A stretch of DNA of 64,000 nucleotides from Hyphomonas sp. Mor2 (GTDB taxonomy: Bacteria > Pseudomonadota > Alphaproteobacteria > Caulobacterales > Hyphomonadaceae), in NCBI RefSeq assembly GCF_001854405.1, contig NZ_CP017718.1, forward strand, positions 2,232,001 to 2,296,000, given 5' to 3'. Position numbers and translations under genes: made by a program. The number at the start of each line of letters is the position of its first letter. Within the stretch, counting starts at the first letter, position 1. The notes under the pieces are model-generated. The model was not told the origin of the DNA and searched no databases. It saw nothing but the letters and a program-made list of their open reading frames with translations. Shown here piece after piece: positions 1 through 8,288 of the stretch.

Positions 1-2
1 CG

Positions 3-446
3 CAGATTACTGAAGTGATCGGCTATTTTGACATCCTGCTGAGCCGTCATCAGCCGCGCGAGATTATCTTCTATGCCGGAGAGAACGATCTCAATGCTGG
101 CGCCAGCCCGTCCGAAGTCGCGGCGCGCTTCGAGGCCTTCATGGGCTTGAAGGATCAGCGCCTCGGCGATGCACCGGTCTATTTCCTGTCGGTCAAACCG
201 TCCTATGCCCGGCTCGACGAGCTGGCGGCCCAGGCAGAGACGAACGCTCTGATCCAGGCCTATGCCGAGACCCGACCCGATCTGATCTATATCGACATCG
301 CCACTCCCATGATGGCGGGCGACGTGCCGAAGCAGATCTTCATTTCAGACCAGCTGCATATGAACATGCAGGGCTATGCCATCTGGACCGAAGCCCTGAG
401 CGATCTGTTGAACGATCCGGACCGCCCGAAGCGCACGGGGTGCTGA
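3..446 (+). CDS. SGNH/GDSL-family hydrolase, C-terminal part (5' end outside window)
   Basis: The reading frame is open to the left edge, so the N-terminus with the catalytic serine block is missing. What remains shows the block III motif AGENDL (Gly-x-Asn-Asp) and a terminal SDQLHMN block carrying the Asp-x-x-His pair, both typical of SGNH esterases and acyl hydrolases. The substrate cannot be told from this fragment. The family acts on ester bonds of lipids, polysaccharide acetyl groups or similar compounds. It ends 105 bp before a small zinc-ribbon gene on the same strand. Confidence 0.75.
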   Translation, partial: QITEVIGYFDILLSRHQPREIIFYAGENDLNAGASPSEVAARFEAFMGLKDQRLGDAPVYFLSVKPSYARLDELAAQAETNALIQAYAETRPDLIYIDIATPMMAGDVPKQIFISDQLHMNMQGYAIWTEALSDLLNDPDRPKRTGC

Positions 447-550
447 ATTGTCTGCGAACAGCGGCTCAGGCCATTCGCGCTCAGCGCGAGTCTGGTTGAA
501 TTTGGCGGGCGGCGCCCCAAGATGAAATGAGACGATGACCTGGAGGGACC

Positions 551-826
551 ATGAGCACGTATAATTGCCGCGTCTGTGGACACACACATGCCATCACGCA
601 CGAGCTCAACTGCCTCAGTTGCGGCGCGGAAAAACCATGGGCGAGCGATGAAGATCTCAAGAAATGGGAGATGTATGATTACTGGCTCGCAGAAGAACAA
701 AAGCATGCGCGCGCATACCAATCGCTCATAGATCAGTTCATGGGCTCAATGAGATTCAAGAAACAAATCCGACATCATGTCGACCTGGCCAACAAGGCCC
801 AGGATGAAAAGAACAAGTATCGCTAA
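551..826 (+). CDS. Small zinc-ribbon-like protein, unknown function
   Basis: This 91-residue protein has a good ribosome site (GGAGGG just before ATG). The first 25 residues hold CRVC and CLSC pairs, an arrangement that would bind one zinc as a ribbon or rubredoxin-like knuckle. The rest is charged, rich in Lys, Glu, His and Trp, and probably helical. No enzyme motif is visible. It could be a nucleic-acid or protein-binding adaptor, but nothing in the neighbourhood (SGNH hydrolase, DUF1993 protein) points to a pathway. Confidence 0.6.
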   Translation: MSTYNCRVCGHTHAITHELNCLSCGAEKPWASDEDLKKWEMYDYWLAEEQKHARAYQSLIDQFMGSMRFKKQIRHHVDLANKAQDEKNKYR

Positions 827-942
827 GGATCTTTATCGATACCGCCCCCGATCGGATGCTTCCCGTTTGCCATGAGCGTTTACGAGGACACCGATGTCCC
901 TTTCGACCCGAATACACCGCTTAGACCTTTGGAGCTTTATTC

Positions 943-1458
943 ATGACGACCCCTATCTACAAATCCACCATCGGCGTGATGATCCGCCAGGCCGAGGCGT
1001 TGGTCGGCGTGCTCGCTACGGGCCGCGATCATCTCGGCGATGACGCCGATGCCTTTATCAATGATCGTCTGATCGATGACATGCTGCCCTTCTCGTTCCA
1101 GATCCGGGCCGTGTGCAACTCCGCCTGGGGCAATATTGAGGCGATCCGTGCGGGTCAGGCCGGGCCGCCGCCAGACATGGATGTCTCCTCCTATGCGCAA
1201 CTGGAATCGATGCTGTCTGAAACCATTGCCAACCTGAAAACCGTCACGCCGGAAGACGTTGACGCAATGCTCGACAAGGACGTGATTTTTGCCCTTGGCG
1301 ATTTCAAGATTCCGTTCACCGGGCTCGGCTTCCTGACCTCATTCGCACTGCCGAATTTCAACTTCCACGTCACCACCGCGTATAATTTGCTGCGTCGCAA
1401 AGGTGTTGCGATCGGCAAGCGCGACTTTCTCGGCGCGCTGGATATGAATGTCGGCTAA
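943..1458 (+). CDS. DUF1993 domain-containing protein
   Basis: At 171 residues the length fits DUF1993 proteins, a bacterial family of helical-bundle type resembling DinB-like proteins. The N-terminus (TTPIYKSTIGVMIRQAEAL) and the late segment ALPNFNFHVTTAYNLLRRKG with a conserved His are typical of the family. The biochemical role of the family is unknown. A GGAG ribosome site lies about 10 bases before the ATG. A strong palindrome follows 13 bp after the stop and probably ends transcription from both sides. Confidence 0.8.
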   Translation: MTTPIYKSTIGVMIRQAEALVGVLATGRDHLGDDADAFINDRLIDDMLPFSFQIRAVCNSAWGNIEAIRAGQAGPPPDMDVSSYAQLESMLSETIANLKTVTPEDVDAMLDKDVIFALGDFKIPFTGLGFLTSFALPNFNFHVTTAYNLLRRKGVAIGKRDFLGALDMNVG

Positions 1459-1470
1459 AGCCAAACGCAA

Positions 1471-1496
1471 ACGTCCCGGCCGCGCGGCCGGGACGT
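1471..1496. terminator. 26-bp perfect GC-rich palindrome between convergent genes
   Basis: The arms ACGTCCCGGCCGC and GCGGCCGGGACGT are perfect reverse complements with no spacer. The palindrome sits in the 61-bp gap between the convergent DUF1993 and DUF1232 genes. There is no clear T run on either side, so termination or mRNA-end protection in both directions is an inference from position and stem strength. Confidence 0.6.
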
Positions 1497-1519
1497 GTGA
1501 AGGTGTGGGGGGCCTTGAT

Positions 1520-2092
1520 CTAGCCCGCGTGGAAGAGCGAGGTGATCATGTCTGCGCCCGGGGCGCCGCCGGTGCGGCGACGACGGCGGCGGCGCATACG
1601 AGACTGCAGCTCGTCGCGGGCCACTTTTAACGGCTGTGCATCGGCTTCCTTGGCAGCGAGATCGTCGCGATTGTCACAGAAATCGGCATAGGCCTCGAGT
1701 TCCGGCGCGAGATCAAAAGCCGCCAGGTCGACCATGATTGTGTCATCAAGGAATCCAATGCCCGGCAGATCATCCGGGATGATATCATTGGGATCCGAGA
1801 AATAGGCGAGCACTTCCAGAACCCGGGCCCGGTCGTCTTTTTCCAGGTTCCAGTCCCGGTCCTTCAACATCGCGACCATGGTCTGCAAGGTCAGCATGCG
1901 GGAGACAACAAAAGTCGGTGGATCGCTCTCCAGCGCCCGCACGGCCAGCGCTTCGGCGGCCAGAATGACGCGGTCATCATCGCGCAGCGCCCGATTCTTG
2001 CGGGCCTTGGAAAGGCGTTGCTTGAAATAGTCGATATCCTTCGGACCGAGTTCAAAATTGATCCGCACCGTCTGTTGTTCTGTGACGTCCAT
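1520..2092 (-). CDS. DUF1232 (YkvA-like) protein
   Basis: The central segment YFSDPNDIIPDDLPGIGFLD carries the Asp-Pro-x-Asp-x-Ile-Pro signature of the YkvA/DUF1232 family, often found in small membrane-associated proteins. Here the protein is soluble-looking, 190 residues, with an Arg-rich tail (seven consecutive Arg) that may bind nucleic acid or membranes. I chose the ATG at 2092 because GGGAG precedes it; the frame stays open for 22 more codons without a better ribosome site. Function is unknown. Confidence 0.7.
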   Translation of the reverse strand: MDVTEQQTVRINFELGPKDIDYFKQRLSKARKNRALRDDDRVILAAEALAVRALESDPPTFVVSRMLTLQTMVAMLKDRDWNLEKDDRARVLEVLAYFSDPNDIIPDDLPGIGFLDDTIMVDLAAFDLAPELEAYADFCDNRDDLAAKEADAQPLKVARDELQSRMRRRRRRRTGGAPGADMITSLFHAG

Positions 2093-2232
2093 GGTGAGAG
2101 TCTCCCAGCTCTGTTCTGTATCAATCACAACGATGCCGACAGATCTCACGTTAGGCAAGCCCGACTTTCGAGAAAAGAGCCCTTGCCGCTCAGCGTATTA
2201 GACGCTTGGTTGCCCTGCATGGAGGTGATGAC

Positions 2233-2826
2233 ATGACACGAATTCGCCCTGCCAGTGAAACGCAATTGGCTGAGAACAAGGATCTGCTGGCCCTGGCCGC
2301 AGCAGCGATGGGATTTGAAGCCAACTCGCTGAAAGTGATGGCGCGGCAACCGGCAATCCTGCAGGGCTTCATGGGCCTGTCGGCGGCCATCCTCGGCCCG
2401 AATGCCAGCCTGGATCCCGTTTTGCGCCAGATGATTGCTCATATTAGCAGCGCCGCCGCAGGCTGCGCCTATTGCCAAGCCCATACCGCGCACGGGGCCG
2501 AACATCGCGGCGCCGACGCGGAAAAGCTTGCCGAACTTTGGTCATTTGAGACCAGCGATCTGTTCAGCCCGGCTGAGAAGGCGGCGCTCGATCTGGCCTT
2601 GGCAGCCGGCAGTGTGCCCAATCAGTCGACCGATGCCCAGTTCGAGACGCTGCGAGAGCATTTCAGCGAGGATGAAATCGTCGAGATTGTCGCCGTCATC
2701 GCGCTGTTCGGATTCCTCAATCGGTGGAATGACACGCTCGCCACGACGCTGGAGGACAGTCCGCTGGCCTTTGCAGAGGCCCATCTTGCACCAAAGGGCT
2801 GGGACGGCGATCGCCACAAGGATTGA
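2233..2826 (+). CDS. AhpD/carboxymuconolactone decarboxylase-like protein
   Basis: This 197-residue helical protein contains CAYCQAH near residue 85, the Cys-x-x-Cys-x-x-x-His motif of the AhpD-like peroxidase-associated family. The family includes alkylhydroperoxidase AhpD, which passes electrons to peroxiredoxins, and many uncharacterised members. A textbook ribosome site GGAGGTGAT at 2221-2229 fixes the start at 2233 rather than at an earlier in-frame GTG. The next gene, an acetyltransferase, begins 2 bp after its stop, so the two are probably co-transcribed. Confidence 0.8.
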   Translation: MTRIRPASETQLAENKDLLALAAAAMGFEANSLKVMARQPAILQGFMGLSAAILGPNASLDPVLRQMIAHISSAAAGCAYCQAHTAHGAEHRGADAEKLAELWSFETSDLFSPAEKAALDLALAAGSVPNQSTDAQFETLREHFSEDEIVEIVAVIALFGFLNRWNDTLATTLEDSPLAFAEAHLAPKGWDGDRHKD

Positions 2827-2828
2827 GC

Positions 2829-3323
2829 ATGTCCATTCGCCGATACCGGGACTCTGACCTGCCTATCCTGCATGCCGCGAACCAGGCGTCGGTGCCAGGT
2901 GTCAGCTCGGAAACTCTGGACGATCTGGGCAGATGGATCGACGTGTCGACCTGCTTCGTCGCTGCGGGTGAAACGGATGAGCCGCTGGGTTTTCTGACCC
3001 TGATCGAACCCGGCACGGACGCCTATCCGAGTGCCAATCTGCGCTGGTTCGAAGATTACCAAAGCCGGACCGGCAGATCGGTCATCTATGTCGACCGCAT
3101 AGCCCTGCTTCCAGAGGCCCGCGGCCAAAGCCTTGGTGAAGCGCTGTATCGTGCAGCTTTCAAGCACTTTGAGGGCCGCGATGAGATGGGTTGCGAAGTC
3201 AATACCGCGCCGCCCAATCCTGGCTCTCATCGCTTCCATCAACGGCTCGGATTCAAACAAGTCGGCGCTCGCTCTTTTGAGCACGATACAAAATCCGTCG
3301 CCTATTACGTGCGCGCACTGTGA
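2829..3323 (+). CDS. GNAT-family N-acetyltransferase
   Basis: The protein has 164 residues. It begins with the beta1-alpha1 pattern IRRYRDSDLPIL and has the acetyl-CoA loop ARGQSLGEALYRAA near residue 100, matching motif A (Arg-x-x-Gly-x-Gly/Ala). HQRLGF near the end is the usual motif B aromatic stretch. The acceptor substrate is unknown. The start is the ATG at 2829 with AAGGA upstream. It sits 2 bp behind the AhpD-like gene, which suggests one transcript. Confidence 0.8.
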   Translation: MSIRRYRDSDLPILHAANQASVPGVSSETLDDLGRWIDVSTCFVAAGETDEPLGFLTLIEPGTDAYPSANLRWFEDYQSRTGRSVIYVDRIALLPEARGQSLGEALYRAAFKHFEGRDEMGCEVNTAPPNPGSHRFHQRLGFKQVGARSFEHDTKSVAYYVRAL

Positions 3324-3425
3324 TAGAGACAGACTTTGTACCGCGACGTTAGCAACCGTACGGTGCGATATAAGGTGATGCGATCACATGAAATTTTATC
3401 CGCTTTGATCTCGACTCGGATAAAA

Positions 3426-3446
3426 AACGGGGCTTCACTCCCCGTT
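3426..3446 (-). terminator. Hairpin followed by a U run on the minus strand
   Basis: Arms AACGGGG (3426-3432) and CCCCGTT (3440-3446) enclose a 7-base loop. Read on the minus strand the hairpin is followed by TTTTTA, the form of an intrinsic terminator. Read on the plus strand there is no T run. No minus-strand gene was seen upstream of it, so it may end an antisense transcript from the oxidoreductase operon or be a leader hairpin of that operon. Confidence 0.4.
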
Positions 3447-3511
3447 AAGCCCTGCGAGAGAGGCTATTGTCGAGACCGCGAATCGGTCGTGAGGGAGACT
3501 GGTCGAGTTAA

Positions 3512-5308
3512 ATGAAGCCAACGGATACCAGCAATCCTGACTACTTTCACAAAGTGGTCGATTGCCAATGGGCCTGCCCCGCCCACACACCTGTGCCACA
3601 CTATATCAGGCTCATCGCTCAGGGCGATTATAGCGAAGCCTATCTGGTCAACCGCGCCTCGAACGTTTTTCCAGGTGTCCTGGGCCGCGTTTGCGATCGT
3701 CCTTGCGAACCTGCCTGCCGCCGCACGCGTGTCGAAGAAAAACCGGTCGCGATTTGTCGCCTGAAGCGCGTCGCCGCAGATCACCGCGATGACATTCGCG
3801 ACCGCTTGCCCAAGAAACCTCCGCAAACCAATGGCAAGAAGATCGCGCTGATCGGAGCCGGGCCAGCCTCGTTCACCGTCGCCAATGATCTCGCGCCGCT
3901 GGGTTATGAGTGCACCATTTTCGAGAAGCTCGACAAACCGGGCGGCCTGATGCGCTCGAACATTCCCGCCTTCCGCCTGCCGGAAAGCGTGCTGATGGAA
4001 GAGCTCGGCTACATTCTAGACATGGGCGTCGAGCTGAAATTGGGCCATCCGGTCGAGAGCATGAGCGCGCTTCTGAAAGAAGGCTATGACGCGGTCTTTG
4101 TCGGCACCGGTGCGCCCAAGGGCAAGGATCTCGGTCTGCCGGGCCGTGAGGAGTCCCGTGACAATATCCATATTGGCATCAACTGGCTCGAAGAAGTGGC
4201 CTTCGAACATACCGACAAGATTGGCGAGAAAGTCCTGATCATTGGCGTCGGCAACACGGCGATGGATTGCTGCCGCAGCTCGCTGCGCCTCGGGGCCAAG
4301 GACGTGAAAGTCATGGCCCGTAAGCCGCGTGCCTTCTTCAAAGCGTCTGAATGGGAACTCGAAGACGCCGAGGAAGAGAATGTCGAAATCCTGGTCAATC
4401 ATTCTCCCAAAGCCTTCGTGCACGAGAATGGCAAGCTGACCGGCATGCTGTTTGAGCTTATGGAATATGATCTCGACGAGGCCGGACGGATCATCGACCA
4501 GCGCGTCATCGGTGAGGAGATGATCCCGTGCGATGATGTGATCCTCGCCATCGGCCAGGAAAATGCTTTCCCCTGGATCGAAGCAGACTCTGGCATCGAA
4601 TTCGACAAATGGAATGTCCCTCTGGTCGACAAGGTGACGTTTGAATCGTCGCGCAAAGGCGTGTTCTTCGGCGGCGATTCTGCCTTTGGACCACTCAACA
4701 TTATCTGGGCCGTCGAGCATGGTCATCAGGCGGCGATCTCGATCCACAATCATTGTCGCGGCTTGCCGCTGACGGATCGCCTGCCGGATCAAATCAATCT
4801 TGCCTCAGCCAAGATGGGCATGACGGAGTGGCGCTACTCCAACGCTTTCGACGCCTCATCGCGCCGCAAGATGGAACATGTCGAACTGGTCGACCGGTTC
4901 AAGAAGATCGACACGGAGGTCGAGCTTGGCTTCTCCGCCGAACAGATCGCGACCGAGGTGCAGCGCTGTCTGAATTGCGACGTGCATACCGTCTTCGACG
5001 CCCCGCTCTGTGAGGAATGCGATGCCTGCGTCGATGTCTGCCCTGTCGAATGCCTGACCATCACGCCGAACGCCGAGAGCGAACAACAACTCCGCGAGGC
5101 GCTGACCGCGTCAGATCCGACGGTTGATCAGGACCTGTTCGTCTCAACCGCGCTGCCTCTGACGGGACGGGTGATGATCAAGGACGAGAATATTTGCCTG
5201 CATTGCGGCCTGTGCGCCGAACGATGCCCCACCTCTGCCTGGGACATGAAAGAAGGCGTCATCAAGATCCACCATGCAGCAGATCAGCTAGAAGTGACCG
5301 AGGCCTGA
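3512..5308 (+). CDS. GltD-like NAD(P)/FAD oxidoreductase with fused ferredoxin domains; electron-transfer subunit of a 2-oxoacid oxidoreductase
   Basis: The 598 residues fall into three parts. Residues about 15-75 carry a Cys cluster (CQWACPAHTPVP and CDRPCEPACRR) as in the glutamate synthase small chain. Residues about 110-430 hold an FAD site (IGAGPASFT) and an NAD(P) site (IGVGNTAMDC). The C-terminus has two 4Fe-4S ferredoxin motifs (CEECDACVDVCP and CLHCGLCAERCP). It is translationally adjacent to the KorA and KorB-like genes. The likely job is to move electrons between the oxidoreductase core and NAD(P). Azoarcus evansii is reported to have a comparable three-subunit 2-oxoglutarate:NADP+ oxidoreductase (from memory). 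No strong ribosome site was seen. Confidence 0.85.
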   Translation: MKPTDTSNPDYFHKVVDCQWACPAHTPVPHYIRLIAQGDYSEAYLVNRASNVFPGVLGRVCDRPCEPACRRTRVEEKPVAICRLKRVAADHRDDIRDRLPKKPPQTNGKKIALIGAGPASFTVANDLAPLGYECTIFEKLDKPGGLMRSNIPAFRLPESVLMEELGYILDMGVELKLGHPVESMSALLKEGYDAVFVGTGAPKGKDLGLPGREESRDNIHIGINWLEEVAFEHTDKIGEKVLIIGVGNTAMDCCRSSLRLGAKDVKVMARKPRAFFKASEWELEDAEEENVEILVNHSPKAFVHENGKLTGMLFELMEYDLDEAGRIIDQRVIGEEMIPCDDVILAIGQENAFPWIEADSGIEFDKWNVPLVDKVTFESSRKGVFFGGDSAFGPLNIIWAVEHGHQAAISIHNHCRGLPLTDRLPDQINLASAKMGMTEWRYSNAFDASSRRKMEHVELVDRFKKIDTEVELGFSAEQIATEVQRCLNCDVHTVFDAPLCEECDACVDVCPVECLTITPNAESEQQLREALTASDPTVDQDLFVSTALPLTGRVMIKDENICLHCGLCAERCPTSAWDMKEGVIKIHHAADQLEVTEA

Positions 5309-5309
5309 T

Positions 5310-7121
5310 ATGAGCGGACCAGGACTAAACGATTTTGTCATCAAGATCGGGACCGTGAACGGCACCGGCTCGGCCAGTGCGAACGGCCTTTTGATGAAGT
5401 CCATCTTCCGGATGGGTATCCCCGTGGTCGGCAAGAATGTTTTCCCGTCCAATATTCAGGGCCTGCCCACCTGGTATGAAATTCGTGTTTCTGGCGACGG
5501 CCATGCTGGACGCTCGGGCGAGGTCCACATGATGGTGGCGATGAACCAGGCGACCTATGATCAGGACCTGGCTGAACTCGCAACCGGCGGTGTGCTGCTC
5601 TATGACAGCACCTGGCCACGCCCACAGTTGGAAAACCGTCCGGACGTTACGGTGATCGGCGTGCCGCTGATGAAGATGTGCAATGAGGTGGTCAAAGCCG
5701 CCCGCTCGCGCATTCTGATGAAGAACATGGCCTATGTCGGTGCAGTCGCCGCTTTGGTCGATATCGATCTCGCTGTCATTCGTTCTCTGATCGAAGAAAC
5801 GTTCGCGGCCAAGGCCAAACTGATCGATAGCAACATGGTCGCGGTCAAGCTTGGCTATGACTATGTCAAATCCCATTATGACTGCCCGCTGCGCTTCCGG
5901 GTGGCCGCTTTGGACAAGACCAAAGGCAAGGTGATGATTGACGGCAATACCGCCGCCTCGCTGGGCTGCGTCTATGCCGGTGCAACCTTTGGGGCCTGGT
6001 ATCCGATCACGCCGTCGACCTCGCTGATGGATGGTTTTGTCAAATACTGCAAAAAGCTGCGCGTCCATGAAGAGTCCGGCAAGAACAAGTTTTGCATCAT
6101 CCAGGCCGAGGATGAGCTCGCCGCGGCGGGCCTGATCATTGGCGCGGCCTGGAATGGCGCTCGCGCCTTCACGCCAACCTCCGGGCCCGGCATCTCACTG
6201 ATGAGCGAGTGGATTGGCTTTGCCTATTATACCGAAATCCCGGTTGTGTTCTTCGACATCCAACGCACCGGTCCCTCGACGGGCATGCCGACGCGGACGC
6301 AGCAATGTGATATCCAGACCACCGCTTATGCTTCGCACGGCGACACCAAACATATCGTCCTCTACCCGTCTGATCCGAATGAGTGTTTCGACTTTGCGGT
6401 CCGCTCGTTTGATCTGGCTGAGCGATTCCAGACCCCGGTCTTCTTCCTGTCCGATATTGATCTCGGCATGAATGACTGGATGGTCGATGAGCTGACCTGG
6501 GATGACAATTATGTCCCTGATCGCGGCAAGGTCGTGACCAAGGACGACCTCGACAAGATGGAATCCTTCTCGCGCTATCTGGACGTGGATGGCGATCACA
6601 TTCCGTATCGTTCGCTGCCAGGGACGGATCCGAAAGGCGCCTACTTCCTGCGCGGCTCAGGCCACAATGCCCATGCGCGCTATACTGAGCTTGGGCACGA
6701 GTATCAGGAGATCGTGGATCGCCTACTCGCCAAATGGGAGAGCGCCAAAACCGCTGTGCCTGCGCCGATCGTCCAGAAGGCCGCGGGCTCTACTCGATAT
6801 GGCATGATCGCCATCGGCACCAGCGATGCTGCAGCGACCGAGGCGCGGACGCGGCTCGAAGCGGATGGCATGCCGGTCGATTATATGCGAGTCCGCGCCT
6901 TCCCGTTCACGGATGAAGTGGAAGCCTTCATCGCCGACCATGAGGAAGTCTTCGTGGTCGAACAGAACCGCGATGCACAGCTGCTCAACCTGTTGCTGAC
7001 GGAAACCAATGCAGCGCGCGAGAAGCTGATCCCGGTCCTGCATTATTCCGGTGAGCCCTTGAATTACCGCTTTGTCTGCGACGCATTGATGAAGCGGATC
7101 AAACTGAGGAAGATCGCATGA
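5310..7121 (+). CDS. korA: 2-oxoacid:acceptor oxidoreductase, fused gamma-alpha subunit
   Basis: The 603-residue protein has an N-terminal gamma domain (about 1-190; KIGTVNGTGSASANGLL, then NVFPSNIQGLPTWYEIRVS), followed by the pyrimidine-binding alpha domain (YPITPSTSLMDGF, FTPTSGPGISLMSEWIGFAY, the latter a family hallmark). A C-terminal transketolase-like domain ends the chain. Together with the next gene it would oxidatively decarboxylate a 2-oxoacid to an acyl-CoA using thiamine diphosphate. 2-oxoglutarate is the best guess from the fused KorA architecture, but indolepyruvate- or branched-chain-type substrates are not excluded. The start is 1 bp after the upstream stop. Confidence 0.85.
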   Translation: MSGPGLNDFVIKIGTVNGTGSASANGLLMKSIFRMGIPVVGKNVFPSNIQGLPTWYEIRVSGDGHAGRSGEVHMMVAMNQATYDQDLAELATGGVLLYDSTWPRPQLENRPDVTVIGVPLMKMCNEVVKAARSRILMKNMAYVGAVAALVDIDLAVIRSLIEETFAAKAKLIDSNMVAVKLGYDYVKSHYDCPLRFRVAALDKTKGKVMIDGNTAASLGCVYAGATFGAWYPITPSTSLMDGFVKYCKKLRVHEESGKNKFCIIQAEDELAAAGLIIGAAWNGARAFTPTSGPGISLMSEWIGFAYYTEIPVVFFDIQRTGPSTGMPTRTQQCDIQTTAYASHGDTKHIVLYPSDPNECFDFAVRSFDLAERFQTPVFFLSDIDLGMNDWMVDELTWDDNYVPDRGKVVTKDDLDKMESFSRYLDVDGDHIPYRSLPGTDPKGAYFLRGSGHNAHARYTELGHEYQEIVDRLLAKWESAKTAVPAPIVQKAAGSTRYGMIAIGTSDAAATEARTRLEADGMPVDYMRVRAFPFTDEVEAFIADHEEVFVVEQNRDAQLLNLLLTETNAAREKLIPVLHYSGEPLNYRFVCDALMKRIKLRKIA

Positions 7122-8173
7122 CCTCGTTTCTGAAACCCAAGATCCGCCGCCATAATGAGCCGTTGAATGAGCTCGGCCTCGCCCGCGTCGATTATGAAGG
7201 CAACATGTCGACGCTGTGCGCCGGTTGTGGCCATGACAGTGTGACCGCCGCGATTGTCCGAGCGTTTTACGAACTCTCGATCCCGCCGCACCGGGCGCTG
7301 AAGATTTCCGGGATTGGCTGCTCGTCCAAGACGACAAGCTATTTCATGAATGACTCGCATGGCGCGAATACAGTGCACGGGCGCATGCCGTCTTTTGCGA
7401 CCGGAGCGCTGTCCGCGAACAATGATCTGCCGACCATCGGGATATCCGGCGACGGAGACAGTCTCTCCATCGGCCTCGGTCAGATGGCGCATGCCATGCG
7501 GCGCAATGTGAACATGCTCTACATGCTCGAGAATAATGGCGTGTACGGGCTCACCAAGGGCCAGTTCTCGGCCTCTGCCGATCTTGGTTCCTTGCCCAAG
7601 AAGGGCGACCCGAACGAGTTTCCGGCGATTGATCCGGTGGCCTTTGCGCTCTCGGTGGGTGCGACTTTCATTGCCCGAAGTTTCTCAGGTGACCGAAAGC
7701 AATTGGTCTCACTGATCAAGGCCGGTTTGAAGCATAAGGGCTTTGCGATCATTGACGTGATCAGCCCCTGCGTGAGCTTCAATGATCATAAGGGCTCAAC
7801 CAAATCCTATGCTCACACATACGAGTTCTACTCCAAGGCCGTGCATGCCGACTATATCGCGCCGAGCCAGGAAATCGTCGCCGCTTATGATGAGGGCGAG
7901 GTGATGCCGGTCGAGTTGCACGATGGCGGCTATATTCAACTGCGCAAGCTCGATGCCGACTATGATCCAACCGATCGCGGTGCGGCGTTCAATCGGGTCA
8001 TGGACAGTGAACGTAAGAACGAGATCCTGACCGGCTTGCTCTTTATCGACGAGAAGCAGCCCGACCTGCACGAAACGCAGAATATGGAAGCGCGGCCACT
8101 GAACGAGATTCCGTATACGGAGCTCAATCCCGGGGCGGACGCTTTATCGGCGCTTCAGGCGGAATTTCGGTAG
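7118..8173 (+). CDS. korB: 2-oxoacid:acceptor oxidoreductase, beta (thiamine diphosphate) subunit
   Basis: The 351-residue beta subunit has CAGCGHDSV near residue 32 and the thiamine/metal motif GDGDSLSIGLGQMAHAMRRN followed by NNGVYGLTKGQFSAS, which are diagnostic. SGIGCSSK supplies a further conserved Cys. It overlaps the alpha-subunit stop by 4 bp (ATGA), and GAGGAAG is its ribosome site. As in KorB proteins without a ferredoxin domain, the 4Fe-4S relay is expected from the N-terminal Cys residues and from the GltD-like partner encoded first in the operon. Confidence 0.87.
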   Translation: MTSFLKPKIRRHNEPLNELGLARVDYEGNMSTLCAGCGHDSVTAAIVRAFYELSIPPHRALKISGIGCSSKTTSYFMNDSHGANTVHGRMPSFATGALSANNDLPTIGISGDGDSLSIGLGQMAHAMRRNVNMLYMLENNGVYGLTKGQFSASADLGSLPKKGDPNEFPAIDPVAFALSVGATFIARSFSGDRKQLVSLIKAGLKHKGFAIIDVISPCVSFNDHKGSTKSYAHTYEFYSKAVHADYIAPSQEIVAAYDEGEVMPVELHDGGYIQLRKLDADYDPTDRGAAFNRVMDSERKNEILTGLLFIDEKQPDLHETQNMEARPLNEIPYTELNPGADALSALQAEFR

Positions 8174-8181
8174 TTTATCGA

Positions 8182-8269
8182 CCGCATTCCTGACGCAAGT
8201 CAGGACCTATGGCGGTCGAGACCATGATCAGCCAGCCGCCATGGGTGCCAACTTGAGTTGGCAGTGCGG
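8182..8269. repeat. Cloverleaf-shaped intergenic repeat, copy A
   Basis: This 88-bp element sits between the convergent korB and fah genes. An outer stem CCGCA/TGCGG closes three hairpins: TCCTGAC-GCAA-GTCAGGA (8188-8205), ATGGCGG/CCGCCAT (8209-8215 with 8236-8242) and TGCCAAC-TTGA-GTTGGCA (8246-8263). Copy B at 11998-12094 has the same three arms with different loops. Conserved stems with drifting loops point to selection on structure, as in REP-type elements. Confidence 0.8.
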
Positions 8270-8288
8270 GATGTTCGCCACCGCGGCT

